From: S015-6 sp964384945
Lineage (GTDB): Bacteria > Desulfobacterota > DSWW01
Assembly: GCA_964384945.1 (NCBI GenBank)
Contig: CAYLMK010000012.1
Coordinates: 1-64,000, forward strand
Direction: 5' to 3'
DNA length: 64,000 bases
Below are positions 15,565 to 23,630 of this stretch, in pieces. Under the pieces are notes generated by a model. The model ran no database searches, was not told the DNA's origin, and saw only the letters and a program-made list of their open reading frames with translations. Positions within the stretch are counted from its first letter, which is position 1. Every line of letters starts with the position of its first letter. A program made the translations under genes and the position numbers.

Positions 15565-16200
15565 GTGATGCGTGAAAGGCTCATCGAGGCGATTGTGGAA
15601 ATGAGGGAACCGGAGGCGCTGACCCTGGCAGCGGGCATGCTGGAAGAGGGGGAGGACCCCTTGCGGGTCCTCGATGCCTGTTCCGAGGCGATGACCGTGG
15701 TGGGAAGGCGCTTCGAAGAAGGTGCCTATTTTCTGCCCGAGTTGATCATGGCCGGCGAGATCCTAAGGCAGATCGCGGAGAGGGTCAAGCCGAGGCTGGG
15801 GCGGGAGGCCGCCAGGGAGCGCCTGGGAAGGGTGGTAGTCGGAACGGTGAAAGGGGACATCCACGATATCGGAAAGGATCTCGTCGTGTTCCTGCTCGAG
15901 GTCAGCGGGTTTGATGTGGTCGATCTCGGGATCGACGTGCCGCCCGACAGGTTCGTTCGTGCCGTCCGGGAGTCGGCGCCGCACGTGGTCGGGCTCAGCG
16001 GCTTCCTGACCCTTGCCTTCGGTGCGATGAAGGAAACGGTCGACGCCATCCGGAATGCGGGCCTCCGCGACCGCGTCCGAATCATGATCGGGGGAGGCCA
16101 GATCGACGACGAGGTCAGACGGTACACGGGCGCGGACGCGTACGGCGCGAATGCAATGGAGGCGGTCAGACTGAGCAGGGCATGGGTGGAGGGGAGATGA
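15565..16200 (+). CDS. Corrinoid (cobalamin-binding) methyl-carrier protein 2
   Basis: A 211-residue MtaC/MtbC-type protein: a helical N-terminal cap (GRRFEEGAYFLPELIMAGE) and a B12 domain with D98-I-H100-D-I-G103, LSGFLTLAFG and IGGGQIDDEV. H100 is the expected cobalt ligand. The first two codons are GTG ATG, so the start may be at 15565 or 15568; GGAAGAGG precedes both. Its TGA overlaps the ATG of the UroD-like gene by four bases, showing translational coupling. It shares the same architecture as corrinoid protein 1 but differs widely in sequence, so the two modules probably serve different methyl donors. Confidence 0.92.
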   Translation: MMRERLIEAIVEMREPEALTLAAGMLEEGEDPLRVLDACSEAMTVVGRRFEEGAYFLPELIMAGEILRQIAERVKPRLGREAARERLGRVVVGTVKGDIHDIGKDLVVFLLEVSGFDVVDLGIDVPPDRFVRAVRESAPHVVGLSGFLTLAFGAMKETVDAIRNAGLRDRVRIMIGGGQIDDEVRRYTGADAYGANAMEAVRLSRAWVEGR

Positions 16201-17450
16201 AGACGGGAAAGACGCCGGAAGAACTCTACGAAGAGCGAGAAAGACGCGTTCGGGCCGCCATCGCCCTCGAGATTCCGGACCGGGTCCCGGTCGTCTGCCT
16301 CTGGGGGTTCTTTCCGGCCAGGGTCGCCGGCCACACCTTCGAAGAGGCAATGTACGACTACGACAAACTGATGCGTTCCAACATCGATGCGATGATCGAG
16401 TATCAGCCGGACATGTGCGACAACCCCTTCCCCGTCCGCTATCTGGGGCCGACGCTCGAGGCCCTGGATTTCAGGCAGCTCCGGTGGCCCGGTCACGGCT
16501 GCGATCCGATGTCGACGTATCAGTATGTCGAGGGGGAGTACATGAAGGCGGACGAGTACGAGGCCTTTCTGTTCGATCCCTCCGATTTCATGCTGCGGAC
16601 CTACTGGCCGCGTGTTTTCGGTGCCCTTGGGCCTTTTCGGAATCTTCCTCCGATTCACGGCGTGATCAGCTACTACATGGGGCTGGCCTCTTTTTCTGCA
16701 TGGGACAGCCCCGACGTGGAGGCGGCCATCGATGCCCTCGTCAGAGCAGCCAGGGAGGCGAAGAGGATGGTCGCCGGGGCGGTCGCCTATCTGAAGGAGA
16801 TGAGGGCTCTGGGCTTTCCTTCCCAGTTCGGGGCCCTTTCGCAGGCACCCTTTGACACCCTTTCGGATTTCTTCCGGGGGACCAAGGGCGCGATGCTCGA
16901 CCTGTTTCGCCGTCCGCGGCAGGTTCTCGAGGCGTGCGAAAAACTGCTCCCCATCATGCTCGAGGCGGGACAGGGAGCGAGGAAGAGGGGGCACACGAGG
17001 ATCTTCATCCCGATTCACAAGGGACTGGACGGGTTCATGTCTCCGGACCAGTTCAAGACCTTCTTCTGGCCCACGTTGAAGAGGCTCCTCGTGGGCCTGA
17101 TCGATGCAGGAATGAACCCTATCGTCTTGTGGGAAGGAGATTGCACCTCGCGGCTCGAGACGATCGCCGACATCCCGGCAGGGAAGGCGGTCTACTGGTT
17201 CGAACGGACCGACATCTTCCGGGCGAAGGAGGTCCTCGGCAAGACGGCCTGCATCCGCGGCAACGTTCCCCTGTCCCTCCTGTACGCGGGCACGCCCGAG
17301 GACGTGAAGGCCTACTGCAGGAAGCTCATCGACAAAGTCGGCAGAAACGGAGGGTTCATCATGGATGCATCCACCGTTCTGGACGATGCCAAGCCGGAGA
17401 ACGTGAAGGCCATGATCGAATTCACCAAGGAATACGGTGTGTACCGCTAG
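16197..17450 (+). CDS. UroD-like corrinoid methyltransferase
   Basis: The 417-residue protein is a UroD-fold methyltransferase with RVRAAIALEIPDRVPVVC at the barrel start. A cysteine-bearing segment EGDCTSRLE and a later CIRGNVP are placed like the Zn ligands (H-x-C ... C) of MtaA-type enzymes, with glutamate possibly replacing histidine. The start at 16197 is set by the ATGA overlap with corrinoid protein 2 and the GGAGGGG just before it. It should transfer a methyl group between its substrate, or coenzyme, and the corrinoid carrier. A phenylacetate-CoA ligase family gene follows 62 bases later in the same direction. Confidence 0.88.
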   Translation: MKTGKTPEELYEERERRVRAAIALEIPDRVPVVCLWGFFPARVAGHTFEEAMYDYDKLMRSNIDAMIEYQPDMCDNPFPVRYLGPTLEALDFRQLRWPGHGCDPMSTYQYVEGEYMKADEYEAFLFDPSDFMLRTYWPRVFGALGPFRNLPPIHGVISYYMGLASFSAWDSPDVEAAIDALVRAAREAKRMVAGAVAYLKEMRALGFPSQFGALSQAPFDTLSDFFRGTKGAMLDLFRRPRQVLEACEKLLPIMLEAGQGARKRGHTRIFIPIHKGLDGFMSPDQFKTFFWPTLKRLLVGLIDAGMNPIVLWEGDCTSRLETIADIPAGKAVYWFERTDIFRAKEVLGKTACIRGNVPLSLLYAGTPEDVKAYCRKLIDKVGRNGGFIMDASTVLDDAKPENVKAMIEFTKEYGVYR

Positions 17451-17512
17451 GCCGCGAGCCATGGGCCGAGGGCCTAGAGGCCGGCCGAACCGACCGAAAA
17501 GGGGGGGAACCG

Positions 17513-18871
17513 ATGGATCTCGATCGACCGTACTGGAACATGGACGTGGAGCCCAAGTTCAATACACCGGAGATGCGGCAACTGCAGAACGACTTGCTCG
17601 TGCGGAACATTCAGGCGATGTACGACAGGATCCCGCTGACCAGGAAGCGGATGGACGAAGCGGGCCTTCGGCCTTCGGACGTGAAAAGTCTGGACGATCT
17701 GCAGAAGATCCCTGTCTACGGGCAGCCGCAGATGCGGGAACTCATTGCCGAGGTGGGCTTCGACATGAAGAGAATCCTGGAGATGACCCTGGGGCCCGCC
17801 GCGGACGACATCTACGTCATGGCCGCCACCTCGGGAACGACCGGGATGCCGACGCCCTATCCGGTGACGCGAGCGGGGTTGCCGGGCATGCGGGAGGTCA
17901 ACAACCGAATCCTCTGGCGTTGCGGGGTGCGGCCGGGGGACAAGGTAGTGCTGGCCTTCGGGCTGAGCATGTTCCTGGCCGGCTCACCCACGCTGCTCGT
18001 CCTGGAGGACTTCCCCGGCATCACCATCATTCCCGTCGGCGCCGAGGCCGGTACGACCCGCATCATCAACTTCTCGCGCCTCTTCGGCGGAAACGTTCTC
18101 ATGTGCACGCCTTCCCTGGCCCTGCACCTGATCGAAAAGGCCCCGGAAATCATGGGGGAGGGCGTCAAGGCCCTCGGGTTCAAGATCCTGCTCTGCGGCG
18201 CCGAGCCCGGGGCCGGCATTCCCGAGGTCCGAAGGCGGATCGAGACCGAATTCGGCGCCAAGCTGTTTGACGCCGGGGCCGGCCTGGGCGTTTCCTGCGA
18301 CTACCCCGAGTACCAGGGGATGCACTGGATCGGAGACGATTCGGTCTATTACGAACTGGTCGATCCGGACACGGGGAAGAACGTCCCCATGGAAGACGGG
18401 AAAACGGGGCTCGGGGTGTTCAGCACCCTGTCGGCGCAGGGAGGCGCCCTGTCGGGCCTGCGCATCACCCTCGGCGACGTGCATCAGGTGTTCACGTCCC
18501 CCTGCCCCTGCGGCCTGTCGGGTTTCCGTTACAAGATCGTGGGGCGCACCGACGACATGCTCAAGGTGAAGGGCGTGATGGTCTACCCGGCTCAGATCAA
18601 GGATGTGGTCGAGTCCTTTGCTCCGAGGACGACCGGTGCGTTCCGGATCCTGCTCGACGAACCGCCCCCGAGGGTCGTGCCCCCGCTCAAGCTGAAGATC
18701 GAATTCGGCAGGGACGTGGGGAGGGATGACCGGGAGCGACTGAAGAAGGAGGTCGAGGAGAAGATGCATCAGGCGGTCAAAATCCGTCCCAGGATCGAAT
18801 GGATCGAACCCGACACCCTCGAACGCTCCGACAAGAAGACCCAGTACATCGAGAAGCTTTACGAGAAGTAA
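17513..18871 (+). CDS. Phenylacetate-CoA ligase family protein
   Basis: This 452-residue protein has the PaaK/F390-synthetase layout: AATSGTTGMPTPYPVT (104-119) as adenylate-binding loop, LGVFSTLSAQGG, and a C-terminal lid with GRTDDMLKVKGVMVYPAQI. It should adenylate an aromatic or other acid and form a CoA thioester. GGGGGGAACCG precedes the ATG. It follows the corrinoid/UroD pair on the same strand, which suggests activation of the acid whose methyl group is removed. PaaK itself usually shows a D-x-Y-G-x-TE motif; here that part reads FDAGAGLGVSCDYPEY, so the substrate may not be phenylacetate. Confidence 0.85.
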   Translation: MDLDRPYWNMDVEPKFNTPEMRQLQNDLLVRNIQAMYDRIPLTRKRMDEAGLRPSDVKSLDDLQKIPVYGQPQMRELIAEVGFDMKRILEMTLGPAADDIYVMAATSGTTGMPTPYPVTRAGLPGMREVNNRILWRCGVRPGDKVVLAFGLSMFLAGSPTLLVLEDFPGITIIPVGAEAGTTRIINFSRLFGGNVLMCTPSLALHLIEKAPEIMGEGVKALGFKILLCGAEPGAGIPEVRRRIETEFGAKLFDAGAGLGVSCDYPEYQGMHWIGDDSVYYELVDPDTGKNVPMEDGKTGLGVFSTLSAQGGALSGLRITLGDVHQVFTSPCPCGLSGFRYKIVGRTDDMLKVKGVMVYPAQIKDVVESFAPRTTGAFRILLDEPPPRVVPPLKLKIEFGRDVGRDDRERLKKEVEEKMHQAVKIRPRIEWIEPDTLERSDKKTQYIEKLYEK

Positions 18872-18952
18872 ACCCTACCGACGATTGGATCCGGAAGGAC
18901 GCGGAACATTTCTCGGCGGAGAATGCTCCGGAGTCTGACCTGAGGCTTCCGG

Positions 18953-18979
18953 GCCTGCGGCTTGCAGTCGCCCGCAGGC
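18953..18979. terminator. Hairpin between convergent genes
   Basis: GCCTGCGG (18953-18960) and CCGCAGGC (18972-18979) form an 8-base perfect stem between the converging ligase and ATP-grasp genes. There is no T-run on either side, so intrinsic termination is only suggested. Confidence 0.35.
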
Positions 18980-19006
18980 TCCCCTGCGAGGTTTCGGGCG
19001 AAAAGG

Positions 19007-20224
19007 TTACGATCGCTTTGAAGACGGAGGACGCAGGGCTCGCTTGAATAGGGAAACGAGGGGGCTCGAGTAGACGAAGGCCGTGGGAAGGGGATCTGTG
19101 AGGGTCCACGTTGGATGACAGCGCGCGCGCAAGAAGGTGTTGAGGAGTCGGCCGAACCAGGCGCCTGCTGCGAGGGCGCTGATTTCTCTATCGACAAAGG
19201 CCCTTTGCAGGCCCTGCAGGTCACCATAGAGCCAGCCGAATCGAACGCCCCGGGGGTAGCCGGATCCGCGGGTCATCGTTGAAAAGGACCTTCCCAAGCT
19301 CAACTCGACGGCCATTGGCGGGAAGTCGATACCACAGGAATCGGCAAGCCGGAAGGCGGCCCCGAGTCTCGGATTGATTTCCAGAAAGGTGTCGATCCGA
19401 TCCCTTTCCCCCATCAGGAATTGGGCGCATCCCAGTCCGGAGTAGTTGAGGTGCCGAAGAAGTCTGCGGGACGCGAGGATGACCGAATCCGTTGGCCCCA
19501 CCGACAGACTGTCCACAGCGAAGCCGGTTCCGTCGGGCCGGTCCGTGCGGAGGATCCTCGCCTCCAGACCGGCCACGATTTCCCCCTTGTCCGCAAGGAA
19601 GTAGTATGTGTGCCTTTTCCCACGGGAGAATCCTTGGATCAGGAGCGGTCTGTCGGAGAAAGGCCAGTCCGCAAGATTCTCAGCCAATCGGTCCGTCCCA
19701 CCGGCGATGAAGACCTTCTTGCCGAGTATCCTCGTGAATGGATCGGGCGGCCGAATCACGCAAGGGTATCCGAGGCGGTTCCCCTTCTCGATGACTTCCG
19801 TCAAGGTTTCCGCTCGATGGAAGGGCTTCTGGGGGATGCTCAGCTGACGGGCGATCGCGCACATTTTCAGTTTGTCGTGGGAAAGCAGGACGACTTCAGG
19901 AGAGGGCATGACGGGGCATACGTGGCCGGGGAGGATGGATGGGTTCCGTGCGAGAAGTCCCGTCTCCACATCCCCCACGGGAAAAACCAAGGAGACTTCG
20001 GGATGCTTTACGAAGAAGCTTCGGAATTCTTGGATGAAGCCGGCCTCGTCGCCCTCGATCGCGGCGTGATTCCAGATTGCTCGCGAGTACCTGCAATGTT
20101 TTCCGTAAGCGATGCGGCCGTTTTCGATGCCTGCGATCACGCGGTATCCGGCTCTTGCCAGCGATCGGATCACCGTAAGGCTGTGGCGATAGGTTCCGAG
20201 CACCAGCACGGATCGAGGGGCCAT
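19007..20224 (-). CDS. ATP-grasp carboxylate-amine ligase
   Basis: This 405-residue protein begins with a Rossmann-like segment (SVLVLGTYRHSLTVIRSLARAGY) and continues as an ATP-grasp fold: YPCVIRPPD, QGFSRGKRHTYYF, and the Mg-binding FLEINPRLGAAFRL near residue 280. Such enzymes activate a carboxylate as acyl phosphate and join it to an amine. It starts 13 bases after the lyase gene, so both are expressed from the promoter at 21696-21724. The sequence resembles ATP-grasp proteins in polysaccharide or peptide-modification loci more than primary-metabolism enzymes. Substrates unknown; see the cluster finding for a proposed aspartate role. Confidence 0.85.
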   Translation of the reverse strand: MAPRSVLVLGTYRHSLTVIRSLARAGYRVIAGIENGRIAYGKHCRYSRAIWNHAAIEGDEAGFIQEFRSFFVKHPEVSLVFPVGDVETGLLARNPSILPGHVCPVMPSPEVVLLSHDKLKMCAIARQLSIPQKPFHRAETLTEVIEKGNRLGYPCVIRPPDPFTRILGKKVFIAGGTDRLAENLADWPFSDRPLLIQGFSRGKRHTYYFLADKGEIVAGLEARILRTDRPDGTGFAVDSLSVGPTDSVILASRRLLRHLNYSGLGCAQFLMGERDRIDTFLEINPRLGAAFRLADSCGIDFPPMAVELSLGRSFSTMTRGSGYPRGVRFGWLYGDLQGLQRAFVDREISALAAGAWFGRLLNTFLRARCHPTWTLTDPLPTAFVYSSPLVSLFKRALRPPSSKRS

Positions 20225-20237
20225 CCTGATCGCGCCC

Positions 20238-21650
20238 CTAAGGAGATTCGAAAGGTTCGGGGCCCCGCTGTCTCTTGTGGTGGAGGAATCGCACGGCTTC
20301 TTCGACCTGAACGGAGGCGGAACCCGTGTATGTGGTCAGGTCGAACAGGCTGTCGATTTCGTCGGGGGTGAACAGATTCGCGAGTTCTTCGGTTTCCATC
20401 ACGACGTCCTTGAACGGCCTGCGCTCTCTTGTCGATTCCCTCGCACATCGGTGCAGCAGCGTATGTGCCTTGTCCCTCAGCCCCGTCTTCCTGTAGACGG
20501 CGATCATCAACCTCTCCGCAGCCGTCTGTCCAAGTACGTTTGGATGGTTGAGGTTCTTGCGCATATTATCCGTCCGAACCACCAACCCCTGGATGTTCCG
20601 GATCATGGTGGCAAGGGCCCTGGAGCCCATCATGTAGGCGGAGGGAATCGTGGCGTATTCGACGGGCAAACGCGTCCCGTCTCGGTTGTCGAGCATCTGA
20701 AGGTCCATCATGGCCAGGGCGTGCCCCCTGACTACCTTTGCCAATCCCTCTACCTGTTCGCTCGCCTCGGGATTCACCTTGTTCGGATTCGTACTGCTTG
20801 AATGCTGCTTCTCCCCGTAGGGCTCCTGGACTTCCATGACTTCGGATCTCTGCAAGGCCGTCAGGTTCATGGCCATCTTTCCCAGGGAGCTGCAAAGCTG
20901 CGAAAGGTTCGTGACTACCTCGGCGAATCGGTCCGTTCGGGTATGGAGATCGATCAACGGCGAACGAAGCCCCAGTTTCCGGCAGACCCTTCTCTCAAGC
21001 TCGCGGGCCGTCTCCGCATCCGAGAGTTCCACGAAGGTGTTCTGTGCCCCCACCACGCCCGAGAGAACACCAAGCTGCCACCGTTTTTCCGACTCTTCGG
21101 CTCGATCGATGTGATCCGCGATTTCGCTCGCCCACGTGGCAAGAATGAAACCGATCGTGACGGGCACGGCTTGCTGCTGGTGGGTGCGTCCCATCATGAC
21201 CGTGTCCCTGTGCTCCATGGCCCGGTCGCATAGGTGCCGCTCCAGGTCGAGCATCTGCTGCATGATCAACCGGTGAGCTTCCCTCATCTGCAGTGTGAGA
21301 CCCGTGTCCAGGATATCCTGCGTGGTAGGTCCCACGTGGAGATGCTCCGCCGCCGGCCCACAGGTCTCTCGAAAGGCCTTCAGGAAAGAGACCATCAGAT
21401 GCACGACGGTCTCGCGCCTCCTGTTGATCTCCTCGATGTTCAAATGCTCCAGGCAGAGGCTTGCCCGTATCTCTCTGGCTGCATCGTCCGGGATCATCCC
21501 AAGTTCTGCCTGGGCTTCGACAATCGTGCTCTCCACATCGATCCATTTCTGGATCATGTTCTCCTCGGTCCAGATTTCGCGCATTTGAGGCGTACTGACC
21601 ATGTCTTGGAGGAGCAGAGACGTTGAGGGCATGAGCCTCTTCGAGGGCAT
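20238..21650 (-). CDS. Fumarase/adenylosuccinate-lyase superfamily enzyme
   Basis: The 470-residue protein has all three conserved blocks of the superfamily: HVGPTTQDILDT (105-116), GRTHQQQAVPVTIG (154-167) and the signature loop SSSTNPNKVNPE (284-295). These enzymes remove fumarate from a succinylated amine. The signature loop differs from purB (SSAMPYKRNP type) and argH, so neither primary role is likely. The start at 21650 has GGGAG at good spacing; a second ATG lies at 21632. It is the first gene of a two-gene operon with an ATP-grasp ligase, the same logic as PurC/PurB or ArgG/ArgH, where aspartate is added and fumarate released. Confidence 0.88.
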   Translation of the reverse strand: MPSKRLMPSTSLLLQDMVSTPQMREIWTEENMIQKWIDVESTIVEAQAELGMIPDDAAREIRASLCLEHLNIEEINRRRETVVHLMVSFLKAFRETCGPAAEHLHVGPTTQDILDTGLTLQMREAHRLIMQQMLDLERHLCDRAMEHRDTVMMGRTHQQQAVPVTIGFILATWASEIADHIDRAEESEKRWQLGVLSGVVGAQNTFVELSDAETARELERRVCRKLGLRSPLIDLHTRTDRFAEVVTNLSQLCSSLGKMAMNLTALQRSEVMEVQEPYGEKQHSSSTNPNKVNPEASEQVEGLAKVVRGHALAMMDLQMLDNRDGTRLPVEYATIPSAYMMGSRALATMIRNIQGLVVRTDNMRKNLNHPNVLGQTAAERLMIAVYRKTGLRDKAHTLLHRCARESTRERRPFKDVVMETEELANLFTPDEIDSLFDLTTYTGSASVQVEEAVRFLHHKRQRGPEPFESP

Positions 21651-21695
21651 AGCGACTCCCGCAGGCAGGGCAAGAGCCGGCTGTGGTATGTAGAC

Positions 21696-21724
21696 AGCAT
21701 AGAAAAACATTCTTTCGATGTCAA
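21696..21724 (-). promoter_or_regulatory. Promoter of the lyase-ATP-grasp operon
   Basis: TTGACA (21724-21719), a 17-base spacer and TATGCT (21701-21696) on the minus strand. Its -35 box is only 11 bases from that of the divergent promoter at 21736-21765. Confidence 0.65.
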
Positions 21725-21735
21725 GAACGCCACCC

Positions 21736-21765
21736 TTGACAGGTCTGTGGAATCCGTCGGATACT
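21736..21765 (+). promoter_or_regulatory. Divergent promoter of the acyltransferase-Mur ligase operon
   Basis: TTGACA (21736-21741), 18 bases, GATACT (21760-21765), facing the gene at 21833. The back-to-back arrangement with 21696-21724 suggests that both arms of the cluster are controlled from one site. Confidence 0.6.
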
Positions 21766-21832
21766 TCTCTCATCGACCGGCACCGGCAGAGGTCGGGGCC
21801 GCTAACGGTGCAAAGGGGACTCGCCCCAAGCC

Positions 21833-22504
21833 ATGTTTTCAGCTCGCGAATTGTCCGGAAAGATCCAGGAGAAGTTCCGCTACGGGGTTGCGACCAAGGT
21901 CGTTCTCGATCGGATTGCGATGATGGGCGTGAGAATAACCCCGTTCTACCTGGTCGAAGAACGATTGTTCGAAGAGCTGGCCTCGGAAATGGAGACAGGG
22001 TTCGAAGGCTTCGAGATCGATCTGCTCGGCCCGGAGGACATGGAGGCGATCGGTCGAACCCCCGGATACGACGTTTCGACCGAGCAACTGCTCGAGCGGC
22101 TCGCCAAGGGGCAGAAATGCTTCGGGGTTCGCCATGAGGGCAGCCTCGCCGCTTTTACCTGGGCCGATCTCCGGGAGTGCTTCGACACGTGGTGCAGGTT
22201 CCCGCTCGCGGAGAACGAGGCCTACCTGTTCGATGCCTACACCCTGGAGGCGTTCCGGGGCAAGAGGATCGCTCCCTTCATGCGATATTACTGTTACAGG
22301 GCCCTGAATCAGATGGGCCGGGACAGGTTCTACAGCATCTCGGAGGTGTTCAACGCCCCTTCGATCCGGTTCAAGAACCGTTTGAAGGCCAGGTGCCTGA
22401 GCCTGTGGTTGACCTTCGAACTCTTCGGGAGGCACCGCTGGACCGTGAAGCTGAAGGATTATCCCGGGGGGAGAGCCCTTGGAGACAGTGGGGCTGCTTC
22501 CTGA
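21833..22504 (+). CDS. GNAT-like N-acyltransferase
   Basis: The 223-residue protein has a GNAT core: an acceptor-side strand region (KCFGVRHEGSLAAFTWADLRE), then YLFDAYTLEAFRGKRIAPFMRYYC as the acyl-CoA pyrophosphate-loop equivalent of R-G-x-G/A, and a C-terminal segment with ISEVFNAPSIRFKNR. It should transfer an acyl group from CoA (or another thioester) to an amine. It is the first gene of a three-gene run with overlapping ends. The acceptor is unknown, but the neighbours build amide bonds. Confidence 0.7.
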   Translation: MFSARELSGKIQEKFRYGVATKVVLDRIAMMGVRITPFYLVEERLFEELASEMETGFEGFEIDLLGPEDMEAIGRTPGYDVSTEQLLERLAKGQKCFGVRHEGSLAAFTWADLRECFDTWCRFPLAENEAYLFDAYTLEAFRGKRIAPFMRYYCYRALNQMGRDRFYSISEVFNAPSIRFKNRLKARCLSLWLTFELFGRHRWTVKLKDYPGGRALGDSGAAS

Positions 22505-23630
22505 AACGTTCCGGTCGCCCTCGACGTATCCCATGACGAACTCCGGTCCCTTGCGCCATCTGGAACAGCTTCTCTCGATTCGGGATGAGTGGGAGGATCT
22601 TCACGAGAGAAGCAGAGAGAAGTCCCCCTTCCTGTCTTTTGAATTCGTCAGACTCTGGTACGAATGCTTTGCGGATCCGGGCCGCGTGAGGATCTATCGA
22701 GTCTCGGACGGCGGCGACACGATCGGTTTCCTGCCGCTCGTGTCGCTTCGGGAGCCGGGAATCCGGGTGTTGGGAAGCCTGACGAACGAACACTGCTTTC
22801 ACAGCGAACCTCTGGTTCGCGAGGGAAGTGAAAAAAAGTTTCCACCGCTGCTCTTGAGGGAAGTTCTTGCCGACCGGGATGGCTGGGATCTCTTCCGACA
22901 CCGTTTTTCCTACTCCTTTTCCTGCCTTCCCGGGCTCTTCCCGGACGATTTGCTTGACCGGTCCGGCTTCGCCTGGCAAAGGAAGCGGCAACCCACCTAT
23001 AGCGTTCTGATCAAGCGGCCCTTCGAGAAATACTACCTTGGAGATCTTTCAAGGGCCTTTCGCAAGACCCTCCGGAAGAGCGGAAACCGGCTCGAGAAAG
23101 AGGGCGAGATCCGTTTCAGGGACTATGAGGGTGCGGAGGCGCTGGGACGGTGGCCCGAGTTCGTTCGGATCGAAGATTCCGGATGGAAGGGTAGAGAGGG
23201 CTCATCGATCCATCGGGCGGCCCCCAACTTCCGGCGATACTACCGGGGTCTCGTCGAGCTGCTGTCGAACATGGGGTCGTTGCGCCTCTTCTTTCTGCAA
23301 GTCGACAACCGGAGTGTGGCAGGGGAATTCGGGTATTTCGTGGGCGACACCCTGCACGCCTTCAAGACCGGCTACGACGAACGCGTCAAACACTGCTCGC
23401 CGGGCAACCTGCTGCTCATGCATGTGATTGAGCAGCTTTCGCGGGACTGCCCAGGGGCGGCCCGGCTTCACATGTTTCCCTGGGGCCAGGAATACAAGCA
23501 CCGGTATGTGAACGAAGCCGCTCACTGTATTGAAACGCGGATCTATAACCGGACGCCGAGGGGACGGGCCTTCCACTTCCTTTCCCGCACGAAGGATTCC
23601 CTCGGACGTGCGGTTCGTAAACGGGCGTGA
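22479..23630 (+). CDS. CelD/BcsL (FemAB-like GNAT) acyltransferase
   Basis: This 383-residue protein fits the GNAT_6/CelD family: an N-terminal half with ITLGFLPLV-like strands (DTIGFLPLVSLREPG) and a C-terminal catalytic half around LRKSGNRLEKEGEIRF, FFLQVDNRSVAGEFGYFVGD and AFKTGYDERVKHCSPGNLLL. Related proteins modify exopolysaccharides or link amino acids to glycans or lipids, as FemABX do with aminoacyl-tRNA. I chose the TTG at 22479 because GGGGGGAG precedes it and it overlaps the previous gene by 26 bases; an ATG at 22533 has no good ribosome site. It overlaps the next gene by four bases (GTGA). Confidence 0.75.
   Translation: METVGLLPETFRSPSTYPMTNSGPLRHLEQLLSIRDEWEDLHERSREKSPFLSFEFVRLWYECFADPGRVRIYRVSDGGDTIGFLPLVSLREPGIRVLGSLTNEHCFHSEPLVREGSEKKFPPLLLREVLADRDGWDLFRHRFSYSFSCLPGLFPDDLLDRSGFAWQRKRQPTYSVLIKRPFEKYYLGDLSRAFRKTLRKSGNRLEKEGEIRFRDYEGAEALGRWPEFVRIEDSGWKGREGSSIHRAAPNFRRYYRGLVELLSNMGSLRLFFLQVDNRSVAGEFGYFVGDTLHAFKTGYDERVKHCSPGNLLLMHVIEQLSRDCPGAARLHMFPWGQEYKHRYVNEAAHCIETRIYNRTPRGRAFHFLSRTKDSLGRAVRKRA

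Noticed and set aside
9833..17450. UroD-like genes as hemE (haem synthesis)
   Set aside because: Both are fused by overlap or abutment to corrinoid protein genes and are longer than HemE, so methyl transfer is the better reading.
20238..21650. Primary adenylosuccinate or argininosuccinate lyase
   Set aside because: The signature loop differs from both, and the gene is paired with an ATP-grasp ligase in a specialised cluster rather than with purine or arginine genes.
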